DNA of 64,000 nucleotides from a virus: IMG/VR virus record IMGVR_UViG_3300028372_000005, positions 1 to 64,000 of that record; one strand, 5' to 3'. Shown piece by piece: positions 47,343 to 56,679 of this stretch (position 1 is its first letter; each line of letters starts with the position of its first letter). The notes under the pieces were generated by a model. It saw only the letters and a program-made list of their open reading frames with translations, ran no database searches and was not told where the DNA came from. The position numbers and the translations under genes were made by a program.

Positions 47343-48817
47343 TTGGCCTCCTCAAAACCGCCTCCATCACCAACCCCGCGGGTCTCAACGACGACGTGAA
47401 GCTGCAGCCGCACCAGGCGGACGCGGTGCGGCACTCTCGCGGCAAGCCCGGCGTGATTCTGAATCACGGCCTGGGAAGCGGCAAGACCCTGAGTTCGCTC
47501 GCGATCGCCGAGGACCGAGGCGGCCGAACGCTCGCGGTCACCCCCGCCTCGCTCGAGCAGAACTACAACAAAGAAATCCAGAAATTCGTCAAGCCCGACC
47601 GCCACGACTCCTACAAGACGGTCAGCTACGCAAAATTTCGCAAAGACCCGATGAAGTACGTGCGCGAGCACAAACCCGACACGCTCATCACCGACGAGAT
47701 GCATCGGCTTCGAAACCCCACTCAGGCCCAAAAAGCGATCCAGTCGGTCCGGCCGCACGTCAAACACCACGTCGGCATGACCGCGTCGCTGGTGAACAAC
47801 CACCCATCTGAGGTTGCAGGGCTGGTGAACACGGTCTCCGGGCAGCATGTGATGAGTCAGGAGGATTTCAATCGCAAGCATATCGGCACCAAGAAGAAGG
47901 GGCCGGGGCTTTGGGGTTGGCTTAAGGGCATCAAGCCCGGTGAAGAGGAAAGCATCCGAGACCCCGAGGGTCTCAACAAAGCGCTTGGTCCCTACATCCA
48001 CCGCTTCTCAGGCGACCCGGAGTACCAGAAGAACCTGCCGAAGGTCGAGATGGAGAACGTCGATGTCGAGATGGGCGACAAGCAGCAAGATCTGATGAAG
48101 GCGCTCGGCAAGTCCAATCCGAGCATGGACTACAAGCTTCGCAACAACCTGCCGCCGTCCAAACAAGAGAAGAAAAACCTCAACTCGTTTCTCACGGCGA
48201 TGCGCCAGACCGCCAACTCTCCGGCGCCCTACGACAAGACCGTCAAAGACCCGATGGAGCACTCCCCGAAGATGCGCCGGATGGTCGAGGATATGCAGGG
48301 CGCGGCCAAAGACGACCCGAACTTTCGGGGGGTGATGTACTCGAACTACCTCGACGGTGGCATCAACCCGGTCTCGGAGGCGATGAAGGACGATAAGATG
48401 CTCCGGTCGGGCGTCTATCAGGGCTCACTCACTCAGAAGAAGCGCAAAGAACTCCTCGACCAGTTCGAAAAGGGCGATGTCAACGTGCTCGGACTCAGCC
48501 CGGCCGGCGCCGAAGGCATCGATCTCAAGGGCGTGAAGCAGATGCAGGTCATGGAGCCGGACTTCAACCCCGAGACCACTGAGCAGGCCATGGGGCGTAC
48601 GGCGCGCTACAAATCCCACCATCATTTGCCGGAAGACGAGCGCAAGGTTAACATCAAAAAATACCGCTCGGTGTACCCCAAAAAGTGGCACCACCGCTTC
48701 GTCGACCGCGACACATCCGTCGACGAGTATATCGATCAGATGTCGAAGGACAAAAAGCGGCTCAACGACGAATTCTACACTGCGCTCAACGCGTATACGC
48801 CTGAGGATGCGACATGA
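47339..48817 (+). CDS. Tagged SNF2/SF2 helicase-like ATPase
   Basis: 492 residues starting MIGLLKTA, after which the helicase begins. Motif I is GLGSGKT (residues 44-50), motif II TDEMH (118-122), motif III MTAS, and motif VI QAMGRTARYK, with LSPAGAEGIDLKG before it. This is the SF2/SNF2 ATPase core, a translocase on duplex DNA. Most SF2 helicases lack a leader like this. Placement among virion genes suggests it is packaged and enters the host with the DNA, comparable in idea to phage P1 DarB. That comparison is inference. Confidence 0.85.
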   Translation: MIGLLKTASITNPAGLNDDVKLQPHQADAVRHSRGKPGVILNHGLGSGKTLSSLAIAEDRGGRTLAVTPASLEQNYNKEIQKFVKPDRHDSYKTVSYAKFRKDPMKYVREHKPDTLITDEMHRLRNPTQAQKAIQSVRPHVKHHVGMTASLVNNHPSEVAGLVNTVSGQHVMSQEDFNRKHIGTKKKGPGLWGWLKGIKPGEEESIRDPEGLNKALGPYIHRFSGDPEYQKNLPKVEMENVDVEMGDKQQDLMKALGKSNPSMDYKLRNNLPPSKQEKKNLNSFLTAMRQTANSPAPYDKTVKDPMEHSPKMRRMVEDMQGAAKDDPNFRGVMYSNYLDGGINPVSEAMKDDKMLRSGVYQGSLTQKKRKELLDQFEKGDVNVLGLSPAGAEGIDLKGVKQMQVMEPDFNPETTEQAMGRTARYKSHHHLPEDERKVNIKKYRSVYPKKWHHRFVDRDTSVDEYIDQMSKDKKRLNDEFYTALNAYTPEDAT

Positions 48818-49206
48818 ATGGTTTGATGAAAGTAGCAGAGATCAATAGCGAAAGAACTTTCGACGATATGAAGAACCAGATGGCCGGCGATGCTGCAATA
48901 ACTGGCACACGAGGTGCGATTATCGGGGCGTCTTTGGGGCCTATGGGCGCCTTGGGTGGTGGCGTTCTGGGTGCTGGAGCGGGTGTACTCGGGGGGGCTA
49001 TGAGAGGTGGTGCTGGAACCTTGATTCATCAAATTGGTGATGGCGGCGATAGTGAAAAAAGCCTGGCGAGAAGCGCCGGGACTGGCGCCATTGGTGGTGC
49101 AGCCTTTGGGGCGGTCGGCGGCGGGCTTCCTGGGGCTGCTATAGGCGCCGGGCTTGGTGCCGCAGGTGGGGCGCTTGGTAATTACCTTCGAAGTGACGAC
49201 GAGTAA
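48814..49206 (+). CDS. Tagged glycine-zipper protein, copy 1 of a duplicated pair
   Basis: 130 residues from ATG 48814, overlapping the helicase stop. The leader MNGLMKVA is followed by an acidic helix. The rest is a long glycine-zipper region (IIGASLGPMGALGGGVLGAG; AAFGAVGGGLPGAAIGAGLG). It ends NYLRSDDE. The protein is identical to that of the next gene. Probably membrane-inserting. Confidence 0.7.
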   Translation: MNGLMKVAEINSERTFDDMKNQMAGDAAITGTRGAIIGASLGPMGALGGGVLGAGAGVLGGAMRGGAGTLIHQIGDGGDSEKSLARSAGTGAIGGAAFGAVGGGLPGAAIGAGLGAAGGALGNYLRSDDE

Positions 49207-49238
49207 GATAACTGGTTTGTGAATAAAAAGGATACGGC

Positions 49239-49631
49239 ATGAATGGTTTGATGAAAGTGGCAGAGATCAATAGCGAAAGAACTTTCGACGATATGAAGAA
49301 CCAGATGGCCGGCGATGCTGCAATAACTGGCACACGAGGTGCGATTATCGGGGCGTCTTTGGGGCCTATGGGCGCCTTGGGTGGTGGCGTTCTGGGTGCT
49401 GGAGCGGGTGTACTCGGGGGGGCTATGAGAGGTGGTGCTGGAACCTTGATTCATCAAATTGGTGATGGCGGCGATAGTGAAAAAAGCCTGGCGAGAAGCG
49501 CCGGGACTGGCGCCATTGGTGGTGCAGCCTTTGGGGCGGTCGGCGGCGGGCTTCCTGGGGCTGCTATAGGCGCCGGGCTTGGTGCCGCAGGTGGGGCGCT
49601 TGGTAATTACCTTCGAAGTGACGACGAGTAA
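49239..49631 (+). CDS. Tagged glycine-zipper protein, copy 2
   Basis: 130 residues identical to the preceding protein, starting MNGLMKVA. The spacer upstream (AAAAAGGATACGGC) supplies a ribosome site that copy 1 lacks, since copy 1 is coupled to the helicase stop. Two identical copies suggest dosage selection or a very recent event. Confidence 0.7.
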   Translation: MNGLMKVAEINSERTFDDMKNQMAGDAAITGTRGAIIGASLGPMGALGGGVLGAGAGVLGGAMRGGAGTLIHQIGDGGDSEKSLARSAGTGAIGGAAFGAVGGGLPGAAIGAGLGAAGGALGNYLRSDDE

Positions 49632-49663
49632 GATAACTGGTTTGTGAATAAAAAGGATACGGC

Positions 49664-50017
49664 ATGAATGGTTTGATGAAAGTGGCATCGATGGGTAAGT
49701 CCGCAAAGAACAAATGGCAGAAAATGTGGGGAGGGCTCAAGTCTGAGTCAAAATCCCGCATCATGTCTGGCAGCCGAAATAGTCCCGCCAATGCCCCGTA
49801 TGGCAACAATATGGTGTTCCCCAAAAATAGAAATAGCACCCCGCCTGAGAGGAAGCGTGTAGCTGGAAGATCAAGCAAAAAGCCAGCTGGGCACAATAGG
49901 CTTTCGGATCATTTAGCTGAGAGAGCAAAATGGAAGAGTATATTAAAGTCTAGAATCAAATCAGAGCGGAAGTACGAGCGTAACGGCAAGCGAGTAAAGC
50001 CCAACCTACCCAAGTAG
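49664..50017 (+). CDS. Tagged basic protein
   Basis: 117 residues from ATG 49664. It shares the first eight residues (MNGLMKVA) and upstream spacer with the duplicated gene, then diverges completely. The body is basic and Ser/Asn/Pro-rich (KSAKNKWQKMWGGLKSESKS; RIKSERKYERNGKRVKPN). It has lower GC than its neighbours. This is a clear case of the leader being joined to a new body. Confidence 0.65.
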   Translation: MNGLMKVASMGKSAKNKWQKMWGGLKSESKSRIMSGSRNSPANAPYGNNMVFPKNRNSTPPERKRVAGRSSKKPAGHNRLSDHLAERAKWKSILKSRIKSERKYERNGKRVKPNLPK

Positions 50018-50041
50018 CAAAAACCTGAAATCCCCGCGATC

Positions 50042-50051
50042 TTCGATACAC
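50042..50051 (+). promoter_or_regulatory. Possible promoter element upstream of the RNA polymerase gene
   Basis: TTCGATACAC, identical to the -10 region of the 27972 promoter, lies 35 bases ahead of the polymerase start. The -35 region (CCTGAAA) is poor. It may be a phage-specific promoter element. Confidence 0.4.
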
Positions 50052-50085
50052 TGATGGCCGACTCTTATTTCTGAGGAGGCCATCG

Positions 50086-53000
50086 GTGTCCCTTCCGTAC
50101 AACACGCACAAAAATCTGCTCGAGAACCTCGAGGACTACCTTCGAGACACGCTCAACATCAAACAGGGCGACCGCGAGTTGGTCGTCAAGCGCATCGATA
50201 TGCCCTCGACCGAGTCGCACGACGACCTTCGGTCACAAAAGAGTGCCAAAATTCAGGGCATCTCCTACAAAAAACCCGTGCGCGCGACACTCGAGCTCAA
50301 AGTCGACAACAAGACCGAGGACACAGCGACCGTCACGTTGCTCGACCTGCCGCAGGTGACCACCCGCGGCACCTACATCGTCGAGGGCAACGAGTACAGC
50401 TTCCCGCTCCAAAAGCGCCTGCTTCCGGGCGTGTACACCCGTGAAAAACCAGACGGCACGATCGAGGCGTGGATCAACTCGTCGAAGGGTAAAAACCTTC
50501 GCCTCCAGCTTCGCGAGCAGGGCGACTTCGTGCTCGATACGGGCAAAAAGATCAACCTCCTGGCCCTGCTGGTCGGACTTGGCATCGATCGCCAGCGCAT
50601 CCGGCGGGTGTGGGGCGACGAGGTCTACCGCACCAACAAGGGCGCGCGGGGGGCCGGCAACGAGCTCGGGGCGCTCAAAAAGCTTTACGACTCTCTGCAT
50701 TACGACGGCGACGAAGACGTCGACAAAAAAGATGTGCCGACGCTGAGGCGCTGGCTGCTGAACTACTTCGAGGAGAACAGCGAGCTCGACCCGCAAAACG
50801 TCGAGATGACACTCGGCCGGGAAGCCTCGCGGGTGTCGGCCGACCTGTTCATGGTCATCACGAAAAAGATCCTCGAGGTCTCCCGCGGCGAGTCCGAAGA
50901 GGACAACCGCGAGTCGCTCATCCACAACGCGGTGTTCGACCTGAGCGATTTCGCCATCGAGCGGCTCAACCACCGCCAGTACCGCTCGAAGATCGCGCGC
51001 ACCCTGCAACGGAACCTGCAGAAATTCGACAAGGTCAGTGACGTCGTCCAGAAGCGGCTTTTCCAGGGGCCACTCGACTCGACGTTTACCCAGACATCTC
51101 TCGCCAGGATCCCCAAGCAGAACAACCCCATGGACCTGATGGCCTCCTTTTCGGAGATCACTTCCATGGGTGAGGGTGGCATCGAGACACGCCACGCGGT
51201 CAGCCGCGAGACGCGCGCGGTCGATCCGTCGCATCTGAACTTCATCGACCCGATGCACACCCCCGAGGGGCAAAGCCTGGGGACAAGTCTGCATCTGGCG
51301 AAGGGCGTCAAAAAACGCGGGAAGGACCTCGTCAAGAAGGTCTGGGACGTCAAAAAAGGCGAACAGGTCGAGGTGACTCCGCGCGAGATGTACATGAAGC
51401 CGACAGCCTTCGCAGAGTACTACAAGGAGGAAGATGGCCGTCTCGAGCCCGACGATGACGGTAAGATCAAGGTCAGCCACAAGGGAGAAATCAGTCGCGT
51501 CTCGCCCCACGAGGTGCGCTTTGCGATGCGTCGCACCACCGACATGTTCGGGTACAACTCGCTGGGGATGCCGTTTTTGTCACACAACAACGGCACCCGC
51601 GGGATGACGGCCTCGAAGATGCAGTCGCAGGCGAAATCGCTCGTCCACCGCGAAGTGCCCAAAGTCCAGGCCGCCATCGACGAACACTCCGGCGCCACCG
51701 TCGAGCAGCTCATGGGGAAGTTCAGCGTCCCCAAAGCCCCGGTCGACGGCAAGGTGGTCAAGCTCGAGGAGGATAACCTCGTCATCCGGGATGCGGACGG
51801 AAAGTCCCACAAGGTCAATTTCCCAAAAAGCTTCTGGCTCAATGACCACAACTTCCAGGACACCGAAATCACCGTCTCCAAGGGTGATCGGGTGACCAAA
51901 GGCCAGGCGCTGGGGGATACGAACTACACCAAAGACGGTGAGCTCGCGCTGGGGACGAACCTCAAAACGGCGTATGTGCCATACAAGGGTTTGAACCACG
52001 AGGACGGCGTGGTCGTCAGCGAGACGGCGGCCAAAAAACTCACCTCGATGCACGCCTATCAGAAAACGGTGCCGGTGGGCGACAACGAGGTCTTGAGCAA
52101 AAAGAAGTACCAGGCCTACTTCCCATCGCTGTATACCGCCGATCAGCTCAGCAAGCTCGACGACGACGGCGTGGTCAAAAAGGGCCAGCGCATCAAAAAG
52201 GGTGACCCGCTGGTCGTCAAGATGCGCAAGGTCGAAGAGGATACGGCCTCGAAGCAGCTCAAAAACATCAGCCGCCTTCTGACCCAGGATTTTCGCGACG
52301 GCTCGATCGTCTGGGACAAGGCAACAGAAGGCGTGGTCGAAGAGGTTCATCCCCGAAACGACGACGTACTGGTGGTCGTCAAGACCGAAGAGCGGGCGAA
52401 AGTCGGCGACAAGCTCGTTGGGCGTCATGGAAACAAAGGCACGATTACCACGATCATCGACGACGGCGAGATGCCTCGCGGCGAGGACGAAGAGCCCCTC
52501 GAGCTCCTACTCAACCCCAACGGGGTCATCAGCCGGATGAACACCGGCCAAATCATGGAGGTCACCGCCTCGAATATCGCCAACCACGACGGCAAGCCCT
52601 ACGTCTCCAAGCCCTTTGGGAAGAACCACTCCAAAGAGATTTTGGACGAGCTCAAAGAGCGGGGCTTAAAAGACCACAGTACGATCTACGACCCCACCGA
52701 AGACAAGCACATCGAGGGCGTGCTCGTCGGCGACCACTACACGCTCAAGCTCGAGCACAAGGTCGACAAGAAGCTTAGCGCCCGCGGCGCGGGGCCCGGC
52801 GAGGCCTATTCGCTCTCTGGCCAGCCCTCCCAGGGCAAGGGTAAGGGCGGCCGGTCCATCGGTCTTGGGGAGATGTATGCACTGCTCGCCCACGGCGCCG
52901 ATGCGAACTTAAAAGAGATGTACACCTTCAAGGGTGACAAATCGATCGAGCACTGGCGCGCGATTGAAAACGGCACGGCACTACCGAAGCCGAATATGCC

Positions 53001-56000
53001 GAACTCGAGCAAGAAGTTCGTCTCGATGCTTCGCGGCATGGGCGTGAACCTCGAAGAGGACGATAAGGGAGATGTGAAGATGGCGCCGTTTCTGGACCGC
53101 CATGTGCGCGACATCTCCAACGGAGAAATCAAAGACGCGACTGCCCTGCGGGCCAAAGACCTCAAAGAAGAGAAGGGCGGACTGTTCGACCTGGAGACCA
53201 CCGGCGGACTCGAGGGCACGAAGTGGTCACACATCGAGCTCGCAGAACCTTTGCCGCACCCGACGTTTTTGAAGGCGATCAGGGATGTCACCAAGCTCAG
53301 AGGCCACGAGATCGACGATCTGGTCGGCGGCAAGAAGGGTGTCGTCGGCGGCAAGCTCGTCGCGGCCGACAAGCCGGGCGCAACCACCGGCGGCGAGGGC
53401 CTGCGAAAACTGCTGAAGTCCATCGACCCCGACAAGCGCCTCAAAGAGATCAAGGAGAAGGCGCCCAAAGCGAGCGGCTCCAAGCTCAATAAGATGCACC
53501 GCGAGGCGCGCACACTCAAAAACTTCAAAGAGAAGGGTGTGGGTCTCGACGAGATGGTTGTCGACACCATCCCGGTCATGCCGCCGAAGTTTCGGCCGGT
53601 CATCGAGCTGCCCGGCACCGGAGACATCTCGGTCGCCGACGTCAACGAGCACTACCGCTCGACGATTCTGATGAACAACCAGCTCAAGGCGCTCAAGGGC
53701 AAGAAGGGGCTGCAAAAACAGCGCGACAAGGTCCGAAAATCCCTGTTTGATGGCTTCAGTGGTTCGATGGGGATGTCGATGGGGCTCGTCCAAGACGAAA
53801 ACGTCAAGGGCCTGGCCGAGACGGTCGCCGGTACGAATCCGAAGTCGGGGTATTTCCAAAAAAGGCTTTTGAAGCGCCGCCAGGACACCTCCGGCACGGC
53901 TGTGGTTGGGCCGGACCCGGACCTCGACATGGATCAGATCGGGGTGCCCGAGCAGATGGCCTGGAAGATTTTCAAGCCCCACATCAAGCGCGAGCTTCGA
54001 GGTCAGGGGCTCACACCCCTGCAGGCCGAACAAGAGATCGAGGACCGCACCAAGCTCGGCAACGACGCGCTGCAGCGCGCCATGGGCGACCGTCATGTGA
54101 TGGCGAATCGCGCGCCGACCTTGCACAAATTCTCCATTATGGCGTTCAAGCCCAAGCTTATCCCGGGCCATGCTGTGAAGCTGCCGGTCGAAGTGCTCGG
54201 CGGGTTCAACGCCGACTTCGACGGAGATACGTTCGGCATTCACGTGCCAGCGACCGAGGAAGCCAACAAGGAAGCCGAAGACCTGCTGCCGTCGAAAAAT
54301 ATGTACCTGCCCGGCCGCAACCGCGAGGAGATGAACCCCGGGTTGAGCCACGAGTACGTGCTCGGCCTGTTCAAAATCACCCGCAAGGGCGCGGCCAAAT
54401 CGAACACCTACGACTCTCCTGAAGAGGCGATCAAGGCTGCGGACACCGAGCGCATCGACTGGACCGACACCGTGCGAATCAGCGGAATCGGCAAGACCAC
54501 CGCCGGCCGGTGCAAGGTCATGGCGGCCGTGCCCGAGAAGCTTCGCGACTACAACGCCCGGCTCGACAACGGCAAAATCAAGGATTTCTTCAAGCGTATC
54601 CAGAAAGAGGAGGGGGACGGCGCGTTCAAAGACACGTTGGGCGCCTGGAAGAAGATTGCCAAAAGCTACGCCTACACCTCCGGCTCGAGCTTTTTGCTCT
54701 CGGATATGAAGGATTCGGCGAAGCTGTCACGAGAGCGCGACAAGCTGTACGCCGACGCCGACCGTCAGGTGCAGAGCGTGCGCGGCGATCGACGCCTGTC
54801 CGACGAAGACCGAAAAAAGAAGGTCATCGACCTGTATGGCGAGGTCGACAAATACGTCAAAGACAAGTCGATCAAAATCAAAGGCAATGACGCCGGCAAA
54901 TCGAACAACATCTCGGATATGGTCGAGGCCGGTGCGCGCGGAAACCCCGACCAGGTCAAACAGCTCGTCGGAAGCCTGGGGCTCATGCTCAACCATCGTC
55001 AAGAGACGATGGAGGAGCCAGTGCGCGGCAACTACGCCGAAGGCCTGAGCTCGTCGGACTATTTTGCGCACCTGTACTCCCAGCGAAAAGGCATGATCGA
55101 TAAGACCCAGTCGGTCGCGGGGCCGGGGTATCTCGCCAAAGAGCTGACCAACTCGGCGGCCGACATGAAAGTCACCGAGAAGGACTGCGGGACCAAAGAG
55201 GGGCGCTACGAGAAGGTTGATGGCCACCTCAAAGACCGCGTGCTCGCCGACTCGGTCGGCTCGACGACGCGCGGCACCGTCATCGACGACTCCGTGCTCT
55301 CGAGCATCGAGAAGCTCAAAAAGCCGAAGGTGAAGGTGCGCTCAATTCTAACCTGCGAATCGACACAGGGAGTGTGCGCGAAGTGCTTTGGCTACGATGA
55401 GACGGGCAGCTTCCCTATGGTTGGCAAGAATGTGGGCATCTCGGAGGTGCAGGCCTTGACCGAGCGCGCAACGCAGCTTCCCATGAAATCCTTCCACACG
55501 GGCGGCGTCGCCACCGCAGAAACTGGCCTCTCCAACGCCTTCGATCGCGCCCAGCAGATTCTGCAGATGCCCGAGAATATCAAGGGCAAGGCCGTCCTCG
55601 CCGAAGTGAGCGGGCCGGTCCAAAAGATCAAGTCGTCTGGATACGGCGGCAAGGTGGTGGTCGTGAGCGGCAAAGACCACAAAATCCCCCAGAAGCTCGA
55701 CGTCAAAGTCAAAATTGGCGAGCGCGTCAAAAAGGGTGATCCGCTGTCGACGGGTGTCACTCAGTCCCAGGACGTGCTGCGCCTTCGCGGCATCAATGAC
55801 GTGCAGACCCAGATGCGCGACGATCTGCACCAGACGTTCTCGTCGGCTGGGGTGAATCTGTCGAAGAAAAACTACGAAGTCACCGTCAAGTCACTGACCG
55901 ACAAGGTGCGCGTCCAAGATTCGGGGGACTCAGAAAAGTGGGTGCCCGGCGACTACGCCAAGCTCCCTCAGGTCAAGGCGTGGAACAATCAAAACCCCAC

Positions 56001-56679
56001 AGGCCGCCAGGTCACCTACAAGAGCGTGCTTCCTGGCGCCCAACAAAATCCCCACAAGGGTGACGACTGGGCGCAGCGTATGGCGCTGAGCCGTATCAAG
56101 ACGACCATCGAGGAGGGCGGGCCGCAGGGGTTTTCAAGCTCCCGCACCTCCGGCTCCCCGTTCGCCGATCTGGCGCTTGGGCCGGGATCGAATCTTGTCG
56201 GTCCGGGCCTTGAGGCGATGGATAAGATGAGCTCGGCGTATTTCAGCATGCTCCCCTGGCCGACCGAAGCCAGCGCGATCGCGTGCCTGGTCGACATCGA
56301 AAAGGCCGCCGGCTTCACCTTCGAGCCCGTCGAGCTCGACGCGATCTTTGAGGCGCGCATGAGCGTCGACCAGATGATTGAGAAGATCGCCGAGCGCTCG
56401 ACGCCCGCAGAAAAAGAGCGCGCGCGTCGGTACTACCAGGAAAACAAAGACGAGATTTCCCGTAAGCGCAAGCTCCGTCAGCGCAAAATCCAGTCCGGCG
56501 TGCAGCGCAAGCGAAAGCGCATCGGCTCGCCCGGCGCCGGCTACCAGTACATCCACAGTGATGAGGAAGAAGATGGTTCGTCGCAGGGAGGCGTACGCCT
56601 GGGCGGCAATCCGAACTTCGACCCCAACGAGAATCCGCGATCGACTGAGAAGAAGCAGGACATGAAGAGGGTTACATGA
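50086..56679 (+). CDS. rpoBC: Fused beta-beta' multi-subunit-type RNA polymerase
   Basis: 2197 residues from GTG 50086 behind GAGGAGG. Beta signatures: HTPEGQSLG (from residue 391), YKGLNHEDGVVVSE, and GRHGNKG (779-785). The beta end (RSIGLGEMYALLAHGADANL) runs into beta' (GGLFDLETTGG, HIELAEPLPHP). Then come MPPKFRPVIELPG, the catalytic NADFDGD (1375-1381), GYLAKELTNSAADM, the second beta' zinc site (C1757, C1764, C1767 plus an upstream DCGT), and RATQLPMKSFHTGG. The N-terminal beta' zinc finger is missing. No alpha or sigma gene is in the window. It would transcribe phage genes. Its place in the virion module suggests a virion polymerase. Confidence 0.95.
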   Translation: MSLPYNTHKNLLENLEDYLRDTLNIKQGDRELVVKRIDMPSTESHDDLRSQKSAKIQGISYKKPVRATLELKVDNKTEDTATVTLLDLPQVTTRGTYIVEGNEYSFPLQKRLLPGVYTREKPDGTIEAWINSSKGKNLRLQLREQGDFVLDTGKKINLLALLVGLGIDRQRIRRVWGDEVYRTNKGARGAGNELGALKKLYDSLHYDGDEDVDKKDVPTLRRWLLNYFEENSELDPQNVEMTLGREASRVSADLFMVITKKILEVSRGESEEDNRESLIHNAVFDLSDFAIERLNHRQYRSKIARTLQRNLQKFDKVSDVVQKRLFQGPLDSTFTQTSLARIPKQNNPMDLMASFSEITSMGEGGIETRHAVSRETRAVDPSHLNFIDPMHTPEGQSLGTSLHLAKGVKKRGKDLVKKVWDVKKGEQVEVTPREMYMKPTAFAEYYKEEDGRLEPDDDGKIKVSHKGEISRVSPHEVRFAMRRTTDMFGYNSLGMPFLSHNNGTRGMTASKMQSQAKSLVHREVPKVQAAIDEHSGATVEQLMGKFSVPKAPVDGKVVKLEEDNLVIRDADGKSHKVNFPKSFWLNDHNFQDTEITVSKGDRVTKGQALGDTNYTKDGELALGTNLKTAYVPYKGLNHEDGVVVSETAAKKLTSMHAYQKTVPVGDNEVLSKKKYQAYFPSLYTADQLSKLDDDGVVKKGQRIKKGDPLVVKMRKVEEDTASKQLKNISRLLTQDFRDGSIVWDKATEGVVEEVHPRNDDVLVVVKTEERAKVGDKLVGRHGNKGTITTIIDDGEMPRGEDEEPLELLLNPNGVISRMNTGQIMEVTASNIANHDGKPYVSKPFGKNHSKEILDELKERGLKDHSTIYDPTEDKHIEGVLVGDHYTLKLEHKVDKKLSARGAGPGEAYSLSGQPSQGKGKGGRSIGLGEMYALLAHGADANLKEMYTFKGDKSIEHWRAIENGTALPKPNMPNSSKKFVSMLRGMGVNLEEDDKGDVKMAPFLDRHVRDISNGEIKDATALRAKDLKEEKGGLFDLETTGGLEGTKWSHIELAEPLPHPTFLKAIRDVTKLRGHEIDDLVGGKKGVVGGKLVAADKPGATTGGEGLRKLLKSIDPDKRLKEIKEKAPKASGSKLNKMHREARTLKNFKEKGVGLDEMVVDTIPVMPPKFRPVIELPGTGDISVADVNEHYRSTILMNNQLKALKGKKGLQKQRDKVRKSLFDGFSGSMGMSMGLVQDENVKGLAETVAGTNPKSGYFQKRLLKRRQDTSGTAVVGPDPDLDMDQIGVPEQMAWKIFKPHIKRELRGQGLTPLQAEQEIEDRTKLGNDALQRAMGDRHVMANRAPTLHKFSIMAFKPKLIPGHAVKLPVEVLGGFNADFDGDTFGIHVPATEEANKEAEDLLPSKNMYLPGRNREEMNPGLSHEYVLGLFKITRKGAAKSNTYDSPEEAIKAADTERIDWTDTVRISGIGKTTAGRCKVMAAVPEKLRDYNARLDNGKIKDFFKRIQKEEGDGAFKDTLGAWKKIAKSYAYTSGSSFLLSDMKDSAKLSRERDKLYADADRQVQSVRGDRRLSDEDRKKKVIDLYGEVDKYVKDKSIKIKGNDAGKSNNISDMVEAGARGNPDQVKQLVGSLGLMLNHRQETMEEPVRGNYAEGLSSSDYFAHLYSQRKGMIDKTQSVAGPGYLAKELTNSAADMKVTEKDCGTKEGRYEKVDGHLKDRVLADSVGSTTRGTVIDDSVLSSIEKLKKPKVKVRSILTCESTQGVCAKCFGYDETGSFPMVGKNVGISEVQALTERATQLPMKSFHTGGVATAETGLSNAFDRAQQILQMPENIKGKAVLAEVSGPVQKIKSSGYGGKVVVVSGKDHKIPQKLDVKVKIGERVKKGDPLSTGVTQSQDVLRLRGINDVQTQMRDDLHQTFSSAGVNLSKKNYEVTVKSLTDKVRVQDSGDSEKWVPGDYAKLPQVKAWNNQNPTGRQVTYKSVLPGAQQNPHKGDDWAQRMALSRIKTTIEEGGPQGFSSSRTSGSPFADLALGPGSNLVGPGLEAMDKMSSAYFSMLPWPTEASAIACLVDIEKAAGFTFEPVELDAIFEARMSVDQMIEKIAERSTPAEKERARRYYQENKDEISRKRKLRQRKIQSGVQRKRKRIGSPGAGYQYIHSDEEEDGSSQGGVRLGGNPNFDPNENPRSTEKKQDMKRVT

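Larger units (their letters stand above)
48814..49663 (+). repeat. 425-bp exact tandem duplication
   Basis: Two units, 48814-49238 and 49239-49663, appear identical except one silent change near the start (GTA versus GTG). Each holds a whole gene plus its downstream 32-bp spacer. The first bases of a third copy (ATGAATGGTTTGATGAAAGT) begin the following different gene, so the tag-coding sequence itself marks the duplication boundaries. Confidence 0.92.

Noticed and set aside
50233-51510. 425-residue minus-strand ORF inside the RNA polymerase gene
   Set aside because: A GC-rich antisense shadow; the plus strand carries diagnostic RNA polymerase motifs over the same bases.
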